64,000 bases of DNA from NCBI RefSeq assembly GCF_002118315.1, contig NZ_MTSZ01000002.1, positions 434,001 through 498,000 on the forward strand, in the 5' to 3' direction. The DNA comes from Kiloniella majae. GTDB lineage: Bacteria > Pseudomonadota > Alphaproteobacteria > Kiloniellales > Kiloniellaceae. The notes beneath the pieces were generated by a model. It was not told where the DNA came from, made no database searches, and was given only the letters and a program-made list of their open reading frames with translations. Position numbers and translations under genes: made by a program. Below are positions 36,373 through 45,843 of this stretch, one piece after another. Position 1 is the stretch's first letter; every line of letters begins with the position of its first letter.

Positions 36373-36987
36373 TCACGCTTCTTCCGGGGAGCGCGTACCC
36401 TCTGAATGCTCTTGTTCGTGCCCAGTTTTCGGCCCAGTATTTGATCCAGCATTCGTATCCTGCTCTTTGGCTTCATCATCAACGCCATGACGAGGCTGAT
36501 AGAGCGTTGGCCATGGCTCACTAATATCGTCCATATGGCAACGAATTTGAGACACCACCAAACGAATTGCGGCACCACCAGAAAAATGGAGCGTAATGTA
36601 ACCGGGTATCGCTGCAACTGTCAGCAGGTTGAGAATTTCATCTTTGTTTTTTAGATCAACACCTTTGGTTTGAACAGATTTTACCTTGTCAAAACAAAGT
36701 CCCGTGTTAACCCGATGAAAAGTTGGCAAATCCTCAACGTCTTCAAAGGGCACATCGTCCTGCTCCGCCTGTCCTGCCGGTGTATCAGGTGCAGATAAAG
36801 CACGCTCGCGCAACTCTTGCGGCAACATTTCCCAACAAAAGCGGTTAACGACCAACACAAACCGTTTCTCTTCGCGCAAATAGGCTACATCACACAGAGG
36901 AGCCAGGGAATCCTGAAGTAAGCCCGAGAGTGTACGAATGTCCTCGGCGTCACGCGCTCTGATCTTCAGTCTTTTTCCCTCAGTCAT
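36373..36987 (-). CDS. DUF2948 family protein
   Basis: This 204-residue protein matches the alphaproteobacterial DUF2948 family: the N-terminal LKIRARDAEDIRTLSGLLQDSLAPL, the ERFxxxVNRFCWE-like RFVLVVNRFCWE, and the ending GGAAIRLVVSQIRCHMDDISEPWPT. The last 45 residues are a charged low-complexity tail. It sits between murA and hisG as in many alphaproteobacteria. Its function is unknown. Confidence 0.85.
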   Translation of the reverse strand: MTEGKRLKIRARDAEDIRTLSGLLQDSLAPLCDVAYLREEKRFVLVVNRFCWEMLPQELRERALSAPDTPAGQAEQDDVPFEDVEDLPTFHRVNTGLCFDKVKSVQTKGVDLKNKDEILNLLTVAAIPGYITLHFSGGAAIRLVVSQIRCHMDDISEPWPTLYQPRHGVDDEAKEQDTNAGSNTGPKTGHEQEHSEGTRSPEEA

Positions 36988-37021
36988 ATCTTCAAATTCC
37001 CAACTGATTCCTATTCAGGCG

Positions 37022-38311
37022 TCACTCGCCCTTGATACGTTCGATATCGGCACCACAGGCAGCGAGCTTATCTTCAACACGCTCATAACCTCTATCGAGA
37101 TGATAAACACGGTTTAACACAGTTTCACCATCAGCAACCAGTCCTGCCATAATCAGAGAAAAACTTGCTCTCAGATCAGTTGCCATTACCTCAGCTCCGG
37201 TCAATTTCGCTTGACCTCTGACCAATGCAGAAGAACCGTGCACCGTGATATTCGCACCCATTCGGCATAATTCTGGTACATGCATAAAACGATTTTCAAA
37301 AATCGTCTCGGTAATCATCGATGCCCCATCCGCAGTGGACATCAAGGCCATTGTCTGCGCCTGTAAATCTGTTGGATACCCCGGGTAAGGCTCTGTCATA
37401 ATATCAGCACCCGTGACGCGCTCCCCTGAACAGCGCGCAACCATACCGTTATCAAGCTCTTCGATACTTACACCCGCATGGGCAAGTTGATCGATCATGG
37501 AACGAAGGTGTTCAGGCCTCGCACCAACGAGTTCCAGTTCCCCCCCTGTCATCGCCGCAGCCATAGCATAGGTGCCGGTCTCAATACGGTCTGGCACAAC
37601 AGTATGCGTATAGCCATGCAGACGATCAACACCTTCAATCGTTATCGTATCGGTTCCAGCACCCTGAATTTTAGCGCCCATTCCCATCAGGCACTCTGCA
37701 AGATCAACAACTTCCGGCTCGCGCGCTGCATTAATCATACGCGTTGTGCCTTTTGCCAACACCGCAGCCATCATGATGTTTTCTGTCGCACCGACAGATA
37801 CTTTCGGGAACATCACTTCACCACCAATCAAACCTTTTGGTGCTTTGGCGTGGACATACCCTTCTTTAAGTTCAATTTCTGCGCCCAATTGCTCCATGCC
37901 CTGAAGATGCAAATCAACAGGACGAGAGCCAATTGCACAGCCCCCAGGCAATGAGACTTCCGCATGACCTTCACGGGCAAGCAAGGGACCAAGAACAAGG
38001 ATAGACGCTCGCATTTTACGAACCAGTTCATAAGGAGCTTTCGTCGTCTCAATCGTCTTGGCATGCATTTCAAGAACACGCCCGGCACAGCCCTGACTTC
38101 CGGCGGAACCGTTCATGTGCAGTTCAACACCATGTTGCGCCAACAGGTTTGCAAGGGTCGTAATATCCGCCAGATGGGGAAGGTTTTTGAGTGTCAGAAC
38201 TTCATCAGTCAACAAAGAAGCCGTCATCAACGGCAAGGCCGCGTTTTTGGCTCCTGAGATCCAGATTTTGCCTTTAAGCGGGTTACCACCGCGAATTTTT
38301 ATCTTATCCAT
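37022..38311 (-). CDS. murA: UDP-N-acetylglucosamine 1-carboxyvinyltransferase
   Basis: This 429-residue enzyme of the first committed step of peptidoglycan synthesis adds enolpyruvate to UDP-GlcNAc. The catalytic Cys is in [16 protein letters not shown] (the fosfomycin target). [16 protein letters not shown] and the [17 protein letters not shown] segment are also present. Its length is normal. It heads the murA-DUF2948-hisG-hisD run, 34 bp before DUF2948. Confidence 0.95.
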   Translation of the reverse strand: MDKIKIRGGNPLKGKIWISGAKNAALPLMTASLLTDEVLTLKNLPHLADITTLANLLAQHGVELHMNGSAGSQGCAGRVLEMHAKTIETTKAPYELVRKMRASILVLGPLLAREGHAEVSLPGGCAIGSRPVDLHLQGMEQLGAEIELKEGYVHAKAPKGLIGGEVMFPKVSVGATENIMMAAVLAKGTTRMINAAREPEVVDLAECLMGMGAKIQGAGTDTITIEGVDRLHGYTHTVVPDRIETGTYAMAAAMTGGELELVGARPEHLRSMIDQLAHAGVSIEELDNGMVARCSGERVTGADIMTEPYPGYPTDLQAQTMALMSTADGASMITETIFENRFMHVPELCRMGANITVHGSSALVRGQAKLTGAEVMATDLRASFSLIMAGLVADGETVLNRVYHLDRGYERVEDKLAACGADIERIKGE

Positions 38312-38500
38312 CGTACTTTACCGTTTCTGCCTGGTTATCAACTGTCAGACAGGACTATCCAAAGGCTTTGTTCAAATCGTGGCGCTGATTTGTTTAAAGG
38401 ATCTCAATTCCCAAAATAAATCGTCTTGTTTCAGTTCGCTGCTCAGGCCGAAATATGCAAATGCCTAAGCTAATTTTCCTGCCCTTAAAGGCGAGCTCTA

Positions 38501-39055
38501 TCACAAACGTGGCAGAGTAACGCCACGCTGCTTCATGTATTTACCTGCGCGATCTGCATAGGAAACATCGCAATCACCTTCGCCCTTCAAGAAGAGAAAC
38601 TGACAAACCCCTTCGTTGGCATAGATTTTAGCAGGGAGCGGCGTTGTGTTTGAAAACTCCAATGTCACATGGCCTTCCCACTCTGGCTCCAGCGGTGTTA
38701 CGTTGACGATGATACCGCAACGGGCGTAGGTCGATTTACCAAGGCATATAACCAGAACATCGCGTGGAATCCGGAAATATTCGACCGTGCGGGCCAGAGC
38801 AAAAGAGTTCGGTGGAATAATGCAGACATCATCATCTTTTTCTACAAAACTCTGATCAGAGAACTCTTTAGGATCGACAATGGCATTATGTACATTGGTA
38901 AAGATTTTGAACTCATTGGAAACCCGCGCATCATATCCATAAGAACTGACGCCGTAAGAGATAACTCCCTCACGTCTTTGTGCCTCAACATAAGGCTCAA
39001 TCATGCCATGGTTTTCGGCCTGTTCTCGAATCCAAGTATCCGGCATAATTCCCAC
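38501..39055 (-). CDS. dcd: dCTP deaminase
   Basis: This 184-residue trimeric enzyme deaminates dCTP to dUTP for dTMP supply. Motifs: [60 protein letters not shown] with the catalytic Glu. The GTG at 39055 has GGGAGGA six bases upstream and gives the usual family length; an ATG at 39046 or a TTG at 39070 are alternatives. It lies upstream of murA on the same strand with a 189-base gap. Confidence 0.93.
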   Translation of the reverse strand: MGIMPDTWIREQAENHGMIEPYVEAQRREGVISYGVSSYGYDARVSNEFKIFTNVHNAIVDPKEFSDQSFVEKDDDVCIIPPNSFALARTVEYFRIPRDVLVICLGKSTYARCGIIVNVTPLEPEWEGHVTLEFSNTTPLPAKIYANEGVCQFLFLKGEGDCDVSYADRAGKYMKQRGVTLPRL

Positions 39056-39277
39056 GGCATATCCTCCCAATGTTCACCGATTCCATTCTCTTGCGCGTCA
39101 CTATCGCGCAAGGTCATAAGCCTTCTACTGTCTTCCGCCCCAAAGCTCAAGATTGAAGATAAGAAGAACAAAAGATTTGTCGTGATAATTCATCTAAAGA
39201 TGTATAGGCAAATTCCGAAAGATCGCCCGTGTAAAGATCACTTGCATAAATTGACGATCTTAAAAACCAGCGCCAAA

Positions 39278-39466
39278 TTATTTACGCTCTCGAAGCTGAC
39301 CTTTCCTCTTTTTGAGGTTATCTCTCAGAGCCTTTGCTTCTCGTTCCAGTCTGATTTTGGTCCGTTGCGCCATTTCTTTTTCGGCATTTATGGACTTCTG
39401 GCTACGCTGCTTATTATCTGTAAGGCTCTCGCCTGCCGAATTTTCGGTCTTGTCTTGATCTGTCAT
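39278..39466 (-). CDS. Small charged conserved protein
   Basis: This protein has about 62 residues, with a C-terminal basic helix ALRDNLKKRKGQLRERK that recurs in short uncharacterised alphaproteobacterial proteins, often near dcd and tRNA genes. The longer frame from ATG 39544 adds 26 residues of doubtful reality. It is strongly helical and probably cytosolic. No function is known. Confidence 0.55.
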   Translation of the reverse strand: MTDQDKTENSAGESLTDNKQRSQKSINAEKEMAQRTKIRLEREAKALRDNLKKRKGQLRERK

Positions 39467-39643
39467 GGCCGCAGATTGCAAAGTCTTGCCCCACAGGTCA
39501 AGCCTCAAGCCAGCAAAACGGCCAATTATCATTCCTGCTGACATTTGTTGTGCATTTAAGGGGATGACAAAATTTTATAAAAAGATAAAAATAGGGCTTG
39601 CATTAAAATGCGGGCAGAGGCATATAACGCCCGTCCAAGCGAG

Positions 39644-39718
39644 GCCGTGGTAGCTCAGTGGTAGAGCACGTCATTGGTAATGACGGGGTCGGCAGTTCAA
39701 TTCTGCCTCACGGCACCA
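39644..39718 (+). tRNA. tRNA-Thr (GGT)
   Basis: This 75-base cloverleaf has the acceptor GCCGTGG/TCACGGC (one G-T pair), D-loop AGCTCAGTGGTAGAGC, anticodon loop TTGGTAA with GGT, T-arm with GGCAGTTCAATTCTGCC and an encoded CCA. Confidence 0.96.
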
Positions 39719-39870
39719 TTTCAAAAAATATTCAGAACTTTTGTAAAAAGGTGTGTTTACCCATCGCACAAAATTTCTGAACAATTACATCGAAATACTA
39801 AAACCAAACCTCAGCATCAGATCAACACCTGATACCACACGCCATTCTTTAGGAAATTTAACTGGTTTGG

Positions 39871-40080
39871 TTAATTAGATCGCGCCGCCCCACGCCGTGC
39901 ACCACCGAAGTTACCGTGATCGGCATTCATACTCGGACCTTTAATTGAACTAGCTTTACGGTCAAAATGGCTATCTTGCTTTTGCTCTTCAGTTTGATCT
40001 GACAAATCAGCATTATGAACTTTCTTTACTGATTTAGCCGCCCTTGCTTTCGCTCGTTCACGCGCTCTAGCTTTCGTCAT
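39871..40080 (-). CDS. Small basic protein of unknown function
   Basis: This 69-residue protein has an Arg/Ala/Lys-rich N-terminal helix (MTKARARERAKARAAKS), an acidic-Gln middle and a Gly/Arg-rich end (NFGGARRGAARSN). Small proteins of this layout recur in alphaproteobacteria and may bind nucleic acid. The biased composition makes family assignment uncertain. It stands alone before a long AT-rich gap. Confidence 0.55.
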   Translation of the reverse strand: MTKARARERAKARAAKSVKKVHNADLSDQTEEQKQDSHFDRKASSIKGPSMNADHGNFGGARRGAARSN

Positions 40081-40460
40081 AAAATCTCACTCTCTGATAA
40101 GTATTTTTGAAGTATCAGTAGTTCAAACATCCATAAACAAAAATTTTAAGTGGAATAATTTTGATAAAAATATCTGAAAAATAAATATCAAAACAACATT
40201 CATACCATAATTTCTTATAAAAATATTTAAATCAACGACACCATTGGGCGCTTTATTCAATTAATTGTAAAGATAATATTTGATCAAATCAATTAAATAC
40301 AATCAAAATAATATAATTACTTTAAAGTAATTCTAAATTTATCTCAAACATCGGGACTATGTTTGACACTGCCTGCACATGATTAACAATTGCCCAATAC
40401 TCTTATTAATGGCATTGTACATATCTCGCTCGTAGTGTGTTCCTTGCCGTGTAAGTTCCG
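40081..40460. other. AT-rich intergenic region with three palindromes
   Basis: 380 bases of very low GC. Perfect palindromes lie at 40258-40267 (CAATTAATTG), 40278-40289 (ATTTGATCAAAT) and 40315-40332 (AATTACTTT then AAAGTAATT). They flank the promoters of the genes on either side. No gene is seen. Confidence 0.5.
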
Positions 40461-40988
40461 ATGACAAAAGATGTTATCACATTAGCCCCCATAACCTTGC
40501 CGTCGGATAAAGCCGATATCCTGTTAACGCAAGGCTTGGAGTGGTGGCAAAATTCTGGCGGCATTATAGGCCGCGATCAGGCAACCACACGCATACTGGA
40601 AAACTTGCAGATATCGGTTATCCAGCGGGAAGACCGTATCCCCCCGCTTATTCATGCCGGAAATACATCGGTAACAGCTCAGGTATTTGGCCATAACTGG
40701 GCGGAAACTTGTACAGGGTCGACCCTTCCCGATGCTGAATTTGATTTGGCTGTCACAGAATCCTATATCAAGGTTCTTGAAGACAACAAACCTGTTGCCC
40801 ATGAAGTCGTTGCACCACTGGTTCACCCTGTGAAGGGAAATTGTTTGGTCAGCTACCAGCGTCTGCTTTTACCTTGTCGGTTCAAGAGTGGCGGAAATGT
40901 TATCGGGAGTATAACAAGCCTGAAATCATTTTATGTTGAGCAAGATATTCCAGGTCATGGCGCCCCATCCACACCAGCCAATCGCTAG
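40461..40988 (+). CDS. Unknown protein, PAS-like
   Basis: This 175-residue soluble protein carries the pattern AGNTSVTAQVFGHNWAETCTGSTLPDAEFDLAVTESYIKVLE, then a strand-rich end (LVSYQRLLLPCRF). The layout resembles PAS-like sensor domains of the PAS_5 kind, without an effector domain. The last 89 bases overlap the convergent gene on the other strand, with both frames open. Function unknown. Confidence 0.55.
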   Translation: MTKDVITLAPITLPSDKADILLTQGLEWWQNSGGIIGRDQATTRILENLQISVIQREDRIPPLIHAGNTSVTAQVFGHNWAETCTGSTLPDAEFDLAVTESYIKVLEDNKPVAHEVVAPLVHPVKGNCLVSYQRLLLPCRFKSGGNVIGSITSLKSFYVEQDIPGHGAPSTPANR

Positions 40989-41589
40989 GATCGATCTCGC
41001 GTGGTTGCTCCACCCAATGGGATCCAATAGGTTCACAATGAAAGTACCCTTCTTTCAGCGCAAAGCCAGATAAACAAAGCTTTTCTCGCATAAACCCATA
41101 AACAAAATCCGGCGCCCATTTCAGTAACGCAACTGACAGGGCGAGATGGGACATAATCCCTCCCAAATTCAATCGGGCACAAGAACGATCAACCCAAACA
41201 TCACCATGATAGACAACTCTTCCGTTAATACGTTGTGCGCCGGGGCTTGATGTCGTCATAAGTTTTCCACCATGCAAGCGCTTGAGCTGCTGCTGCCATA
41301 GAGTTGCCAAATTGGTCTCCCCCAGCTCAGAAAGACGCATGACCTGTGTACTGACAGTCCTCCCGTCTTGATCGAAACCTCTGATCCAAAAACCATCTCG
41401 AGGCAGAATATCGAAGTATTTGGTACTAAATGGCTCGGAAAGGCGTTTTCTATCTTCAATAGAATTACAAATCCTTTCCAGTTCCTGAAAGTCTTCGCAC
41501 ATTTCTATCGCGATCCCCCTATCAGATAATGTCGTTTCTATATCTGACATCTTCTTTGTTACAGCTTGTATTATTCTTACTTTTTGCAT
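40900..41589 (-). CDS. Unknown 229-residue protein
   Basis: GAGGG precedes the ATG by 7 bases. The N-terminal 45 residues are helical; then comes a mixed region with DILPRDGFWIRGFDQDGRTVSTQVMRL and a C-terminal part rich in Trp and Tyr (KWAPDFVYGFMREKL, then PSDWLVWMGRHDLEYL). An acyltransferase-like fold is conceivable but not shown. It overlaps the convergent PAS-like gene by 89 bases. No membrane segment or signal peptide. Confidence 0.55.
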   Translation of the reverse strand: MQKVRIIQAVTKKMSDIETTLSDRGIAIEMCEDFQELERICNSIEDRKRLSEPFSTKYFDILPRDGFWIRGFDQDGRTVSTQVMRLSELGETNLATLWQQQLKRLHGGKLMTTSSPGAQRINGRVVYHGDVWVDRSCARLNLGGIMSHLALSVALLKWAPDFVYGFMREKLCLSGFALKEGYFHCEPIGSHWVEQPREIDPSDWLVWMGRHDLEYLAQHKMISGLLYSR

Positions 41590-41834
41590 TCGAACACCCT
41601 CACTCCCCAGCAGTTAAGAACAGCATCTCAATCAATAACAGATAGTGATTTTCCTAAAGACAGCGAGAATGGCTGCCCAGAATCTGAAAGAACACACCAT
41701 ACAGGAAACAAGATTTTGCGGGGGAAAATGACGCCAGAAAGATCACAATTCCGTGGGTTAATAACTTTATCCTGCTAAGCGAACTGGAAATAGATTACCG
41801 TAACGCTTTCGAGCAAATGATCTGTCGAGATTTT

Positions 41835-42773
41835 ATGATAAAGCAAATAATTCCTGCGTTATTTCTTTTCCCCGTTTTCACATCGGGCGCTTCTCACGTT
41901 GCGCTCTCTGAAACAGAAAATAATCTTTGCGGACAGATTGGTGACCCGTGCCAAGTTAAGCTTGGTTCATACAATATCTCTCTCCCCAATGTTGCAGGCT
42001 CAGGTTCAGGCTCAGCTTCTGGCACAAAAACACATACCAGTATTCCCGCGATTATTTTTTATCACGGGGCCGGAAGGTCTGGGGCTGACACACTAAAGAA
42101 CACGGCCATGATCAAGACCATGAATGATCGTGGTTATGCCGTTATTGCACCTAGTGGTCTTAAGCGACCCAACTCTCGTTTCGGACCGGGATGGTCTTTT
42201 ATTCCTCAACGTAAAAAAATGCGCGATGAGCTCGCCTTTACGTATGAAGTTTTAGATGATGCATCTGTCAGGTTTAACATTGATAGAGACAGAGTGTTGA
42301 TAAGCGGCTTTTCCATCGGCGGGTCTCTCGTTTGGTATTTGGCTTGTCAGGACAATAGAGTTGCCGCCGCCTATGCGCCCATTGCGGGGGCATTTTGGTC
42401 ACCGGAACCAACTGCAAAAGAGTGCAGCGGCCCTATAAAGCTGATGCAAACACATGGGTGGCGCGATAAAACCGTTCCCCTGGAAGGCCGCCCTCTCGGT
42501 GGAGGCACGATCCAACAAGGCGATGTATTCCATAGTCTTAAAGTTATCCGGGAAGTCAATCAATGCGAAGGACTACGGGCAGATGAATTTGACACCAGTT
42601 CCACGACACCTGGCTCGGCCCTCTTTTGGCAGCGTTGGTGGACCCGGTGCAATCCGGCAAGCAACTTACGATTAGCCCTTCATACCGGGGGGCATTCCAT
42701 TCCAAAAGGCTGGGCAAAAATGGCCCTGGACTGGTTTGAGAAAGTCACCACACCAACCAGTAAAACGAATTAA
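41835..42773 (+). CDS. Secreted PHB-depolymerase/LpqC-like esterase
   Basis: This protein of about 312 residues has a signal peptide (MIKQIIPALFLFPVFTSGAS). An alpha/beta-hydrolase domain follows, with the oxyanion segment IIFYHGAGRSG, the nucleophile elbow GFSIGGS, and the late His in HTGGHSIPKGW. These are the features of the LpqC / poly(3-hydroxybutyrate) depolymerase / feruloyl esterase family. A Gly-Ser linker (GSGSGSASG, from a near-exact 6-bp repeat) joins the short N-terminal part to the domain. Four or more cysteines suggest disulphides. The natural ester is unknown. Confidence 0.8.
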   Translation: MIKQIIPALFLFPVFTSGASHVALSETENNLCGQIGDPCQVKLGSYNISLPNVAGSGSGSASGTKTHTSIPAIIFYHGAGRSGADTLKNTAMIKTMNDRGYAVIAPSGLKRPNSRFGPGWSFIPQRKKMRDELAFTYEVLDDASVRFNIDRDRVLISGFSIGGSLVWYLACQDNRVAAAYAPIAGAFWSPEPTAKECSGPIKLMQTHGWRDKTVPLEGRPLGGGTIQQGDVFHSLKVIREVNQCEGLRADEFDTSSTTPGSALFWQRWWTRCNPASNLRLALHTGGHSIPKGWAKMALDWFEKVTTPTSKTN

Positions 42774-42776
42774 TTC

Positions 42777-42800
42777 TTCTTGTTTTCAGTCAGACAAGAA
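42777..42800. terminator. Weak hairpin between convergent genes
   Basis: The stem TTCTTGT/ACAAGAA with a 10-base loop lies between the stop codons of the esterase gene and the RTX gene, overlapping the end of the latter. It could terminate both strands, but the stem is AT-rich and the T-runs short. Confidence 0.35.
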
Positions 42801-45165
42801 CAAGATTTCCGGACATTTCCAAAGCTGTTTCATCCATCAGATCTGCCTGATAGACAAACGTTGCTATTTCAACAAAATCCTGCCCTGATCCATTAACATC
42901 GACAGACAAGATAGAACTTACACCGTCATCTGTAATACGAACAAAGTCTTCGACGTTACTATCAAGTGGATCATAATCAATCAGAAGATCAGAGATATCC
43001 AGAATATCGCCCTCTTCTACCGAGAAATCGTATATTTTATCAACTCCGCTGAACGCACTCGCAGCTTCAAATACAAAAACATCTGCGCCGCATTGACCAT
43101 GCAGAGAATCATTTCCGTCGCCGCCATAAATGATGTCATTCCCCATGCCGCCCAGTATCGTATCATCACCGGCCAATCCGTGAAGGATATCATCACCCTC
43201 GTTACCATCAAGCTGATTGCGGCCCTCATCACCCGTTAACTTATCGTCGTGTGAAGATCCGGAAAGGTTTTCTATGTTGATAAGAACATCGCCCTCGGCA
43301 TCGCCGCCAATTTGTGTTTCACGTGTCAGCGCGACATCCACACCTGTTTCAGAATATCGGTATTTGGCATAGTCCTCTTGATCTCCTCCATCAATAATAT
43401 CAGCGCCTTTTCCGCCTTCAATATTATCGCGACCAGCAAGGCCCTGAATATGATTGCTTTCATCATTACCAAACAGATGATCTGTATAAGCTTCAGAGTT
43501 GCCCCCAATTATATTCTCCACCGATGTATATTGATCTCCTTCGGCAACACCCTGCTCCCCACTGCCCCAATAAAGATCAACAGTAATACCAGTCGTCGCC
43601 TCACTATAATCAACCGTATCAATGCCGTCACCACCATTAATGGTATCAGCACCTAAGCCACCGATTATAACGTCATCACCACCCTTGCCATCAATGGTGT
43701 CATTACCGGCAAGACCATCAATAATATCATCTTGTTCAGTACCGATCAGAATATCATCCTGATTGGTACCTACAATATCACCGCTCAAGACCAGCTCAGG
43801 GATATCATAATCCTTGAGCTCAACCATGTAGGTATCAATATCAGTACTGCTACCGTTACCCCAATTACTGTTAAACAGAATTTTGGTAAAATCCTTGTTC
43901 ACCGTAGCCTGTGGTTCTGTCCAGTAACCACCTTCCGTAGAATGATGGTTCGCAATATTGAATATCCTTGGGTTTTCAGTTAGCTCAACAGCAAATATTT
44001 TCTGATGAAGCCATTCTGAAGCCTCACTCTCATCATAGGTTGAAATGAGTACCCACCCGGGTTTGTCAAAGGCACGTCCGGAAAAGTGCATCGCTGTGAC
44101 AGAGCCATTCAAATAACTGGGAAACAAGTCAACTTTTTCACCTGTTTGAATATCTATGTAAAAAACACTGCCCCCATTGGCTTGATAATCAATGGAAACA
44201 AAGGCGTCATGACCATTTGCGAGCTTCACAAGATCTGAATGTTCTGACCCGTGATGTAGCTGGACAAAGCTAGAGAAATCTTTTGTGTACGCCCGGGTTC
44301 CCAATCCTGATTCATGTGACCAGGATGCAATAACGTATTCGCCAGACGGGCTCATTGATACATAGTCAGGTCCTTCAGCTATACCATGTTCTGCAAAATC
44401 AAATGTACTGAGGATTTTATCCGTACTCTTGTCCCAAACAAAAATTCCTAATGTATTCCAACTATCATCTTGAGCCATAAAAGCCCATTTCTCCCCATCT
44501 TCTGACGGAGATCCCTCGTAACGAGATCGAGAGGCGAATAGATTATCCCAAGGCACACGACCATCAAAGTCGGCTAACTTAACCATTTCGTCGGTCACAA
44601 CATTCATTTGATAAAACTCGTTATCAACACCATTCGTACCAACAAAATAGATGATATCTGGATTATCCACATCCCACTGTACTTCTGCCGCCCCCGCAGG
44701 ACCTTGTAACTTTTTGATGTGTGTGCTTGTTTCCGGATCATAAAGGTGCCAATAGCCATCTTCAGCATGCGTCATGACCCTGCTTTCATCCGCGTTAAAC
44801 GCTTGAATTCGTGAATAGTAACTACGGGCAAAACCAGAAGACGGGTCATTTTCATGATCTGTAATCCGGGTAACAGCCGTCCCATAAACCGGATCGATTA
44901 TTGTTTGCCCCTGAGCTGGCTCGGAAACATCAGGAACTGGTTCAAAATTTTTCCCTTCTATCAAAGAGCTTTCTGCCAAAGAGCTTTCTGCTTGAACGGT
45001 TCCGCTTCTCTCAGGCACATTTTCATCACTGGTTGCGTCATCGTCCACTAGAGTAGATGTTTTGTGACGCAATAAAGAGCTGATAAAATTCCAGTCTCGG
45101 TTAACTTCGACATCAGGCAAAGTCTCAACTTCGACTTTGCCATCTTGATCCTGTTCTTGCGACAT
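42790..45165 (-). CDS. Beta-propeller protein with C-terminal RTX repeats, type I secreted
   Basis: This 791-residue acidic protein has no signal peptide. Residues about 1-80 are a linker containing a tandem AESSL repeat. About 85-460 form a beta-propeller-like domain (repeated units such as YWHLYDPETSTHIKKL, IFVWDKSTDKILSTF, VFYIDIQTGEKVDLF), resembling TolB/oligogalacturonide-lyase propellers. About 470-700 carry many calcium-binding nonapeptides (GGxGxDxI: GLAGNDTIDGKGGDD, GGMGNDIIYGGDGND). The final part with VFVFEAASAFSGVDKIYDF is a type I secretion target. GGGGAG lies 4 bases before the ATG. Possible roles are adhesion or polysaccharide breakdown outside the cell. Confidence 0.87.
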   Translation of the reverse strand: MSQEQDQDGKVEVETLPDVEVNRDWNFISSLLRHKTSTLVDDDATSDENVPERSGTVQAESSLAESSLIEGKNFEPVPDVSEPAQGQTIIDPVYGTAVTRITDHENDPSSGFARSYYSRIQAFNADESRVMTHAEDGYWHLYDPETSTHIKKLQGPAGAAEVQWDVDNPDIIYFVGTNGVDNEFYQMNVVTDEMVKLADFDGRVPWDNLFASRSRYEGSPSEDGEKWAFMAQDDSWNTLGIFVWDKSTDKILSTFDFAEHGIAEGPDYVSMSPSGEYVIASWSHESGLGTRAYTKDFSSFVQLHHGSEHSDLVKLANGHDAFVSIDYQANGGSVFYIDIQTGEKVDLFPSYLNGSVTAMHFSGRAFDKPGWVLISTYDESEASEWLHQKIFAVELTENPRIFNIANHHSTEGGYWTEPQATVNKDFTKILFNSNWGNGSSTDIDTYMVELKDYDIPELVLSGDIVGTNQDDILIGTEQDDIIDGLAGNDTIDGKGGDDVIIGGLGADTINGGDGIDTVDYSEATTGITVDLYWGSGEQGVAEGDQYTSVENIIGGNSEAYTDHLFGNDESNHIQGLAGRDNIEGGKGADIIDGGDQEDYAKYRYSETGVDVALTRETQIGGDAEGDVLINIENLSGSSHDDKLTGDEGRNQLDGNEGDDILHGLAGDDTILGGMGNDIIYGGDGNDSLHGQCGADVFVFEAASAFSGVDKIYDFSVEEGDILDISDLLIDYDPLDSNVEDFVRITDDGVSSILSVDVNGSGQDFVEIATFVYQADLMDETALEMSGNLVLV

Positions 45166-45414
45166 TTGTCTCCCCTTTTCAAAAAGAATGAAGTTAAATA
45201 ATCACCATAAATATGCATATAAAATACATGTTATTAGATATAATAACGGCGTCCTAATGTAATTTTTGTGACATAGCACAAACCCTAAAAATCCAGGTTA
45301 CATCAAGGCGATGGAACCGGAATCCTCAAACCGCTAATTCAGTACTCGCTAATCTCAAAGAGGAAATATTTTTAAAATTTTGACTAATATACAAAAAAAT
45401 TAACACTCAATTTT

Positions 45415-45609
45415 TCAACACAAATTATAGCTAACACCTTGTCCTTCAAGTTGCACCATGCCCGACTGATGTCCTTGCTCTCTATATTGCAACAGCAGCT
45501 TTTGAGAAACATCAAGAGCAACCGAAATTGACTTAACCCACGGTAACTCACGCGTCAAAACCAGCATTCCTTCTGGGCCATACAAGGTAACGATAAAAGG
45601 TTTTGTCAT
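45415..45609 (-). CDS. Small protein of unknown function
   Basis: About 64 residues; two ATGs in tandem (45612 and 45609) follow GAGGA, with spacing best for the second. The sequence (MTKPFIVTLYGPEGMLVLTREL, then SVALDVSQKLLLQYREQGHQSG) predicts a small alpha/beta fold. It sits between the RTX gene and a DUF2059 lipoprotein gene. No family recognised. Confidence 0.5.
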   Translation of the reverse strand: MTKPFIVTLYGPEGMLVLTRELPWVKSISVALDVSQKLLLQYREQGHQSGMVQLEGQGVSYNLC

Positions 45610-45843
45610 CATTCTATCCTCTTAAATAAATTAAGAACAAAATAAGAACAAATTACTAAAATAATATTAACAAGGCACACTACTCAGCATTATAGCTCAC
45701 TAATTTGAGATCCTCTTTCCAGGACAAAAAAGAAAAGCACCATATTTCCCTATACCTCTAGAGAGATATCACGTTAAGCTCTTTCTAACGTCGTTCCTTG
45801 AAACTATCTCAACGCATTCTCAGGATATGAGACAGGAAAACAT

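Noticed and set aside
38669-39541. Open frame of 290 codons opposite dcd and the small charged protein
   Set aside because: It covers the reverse of conserved dcd and has no recognisable domain.
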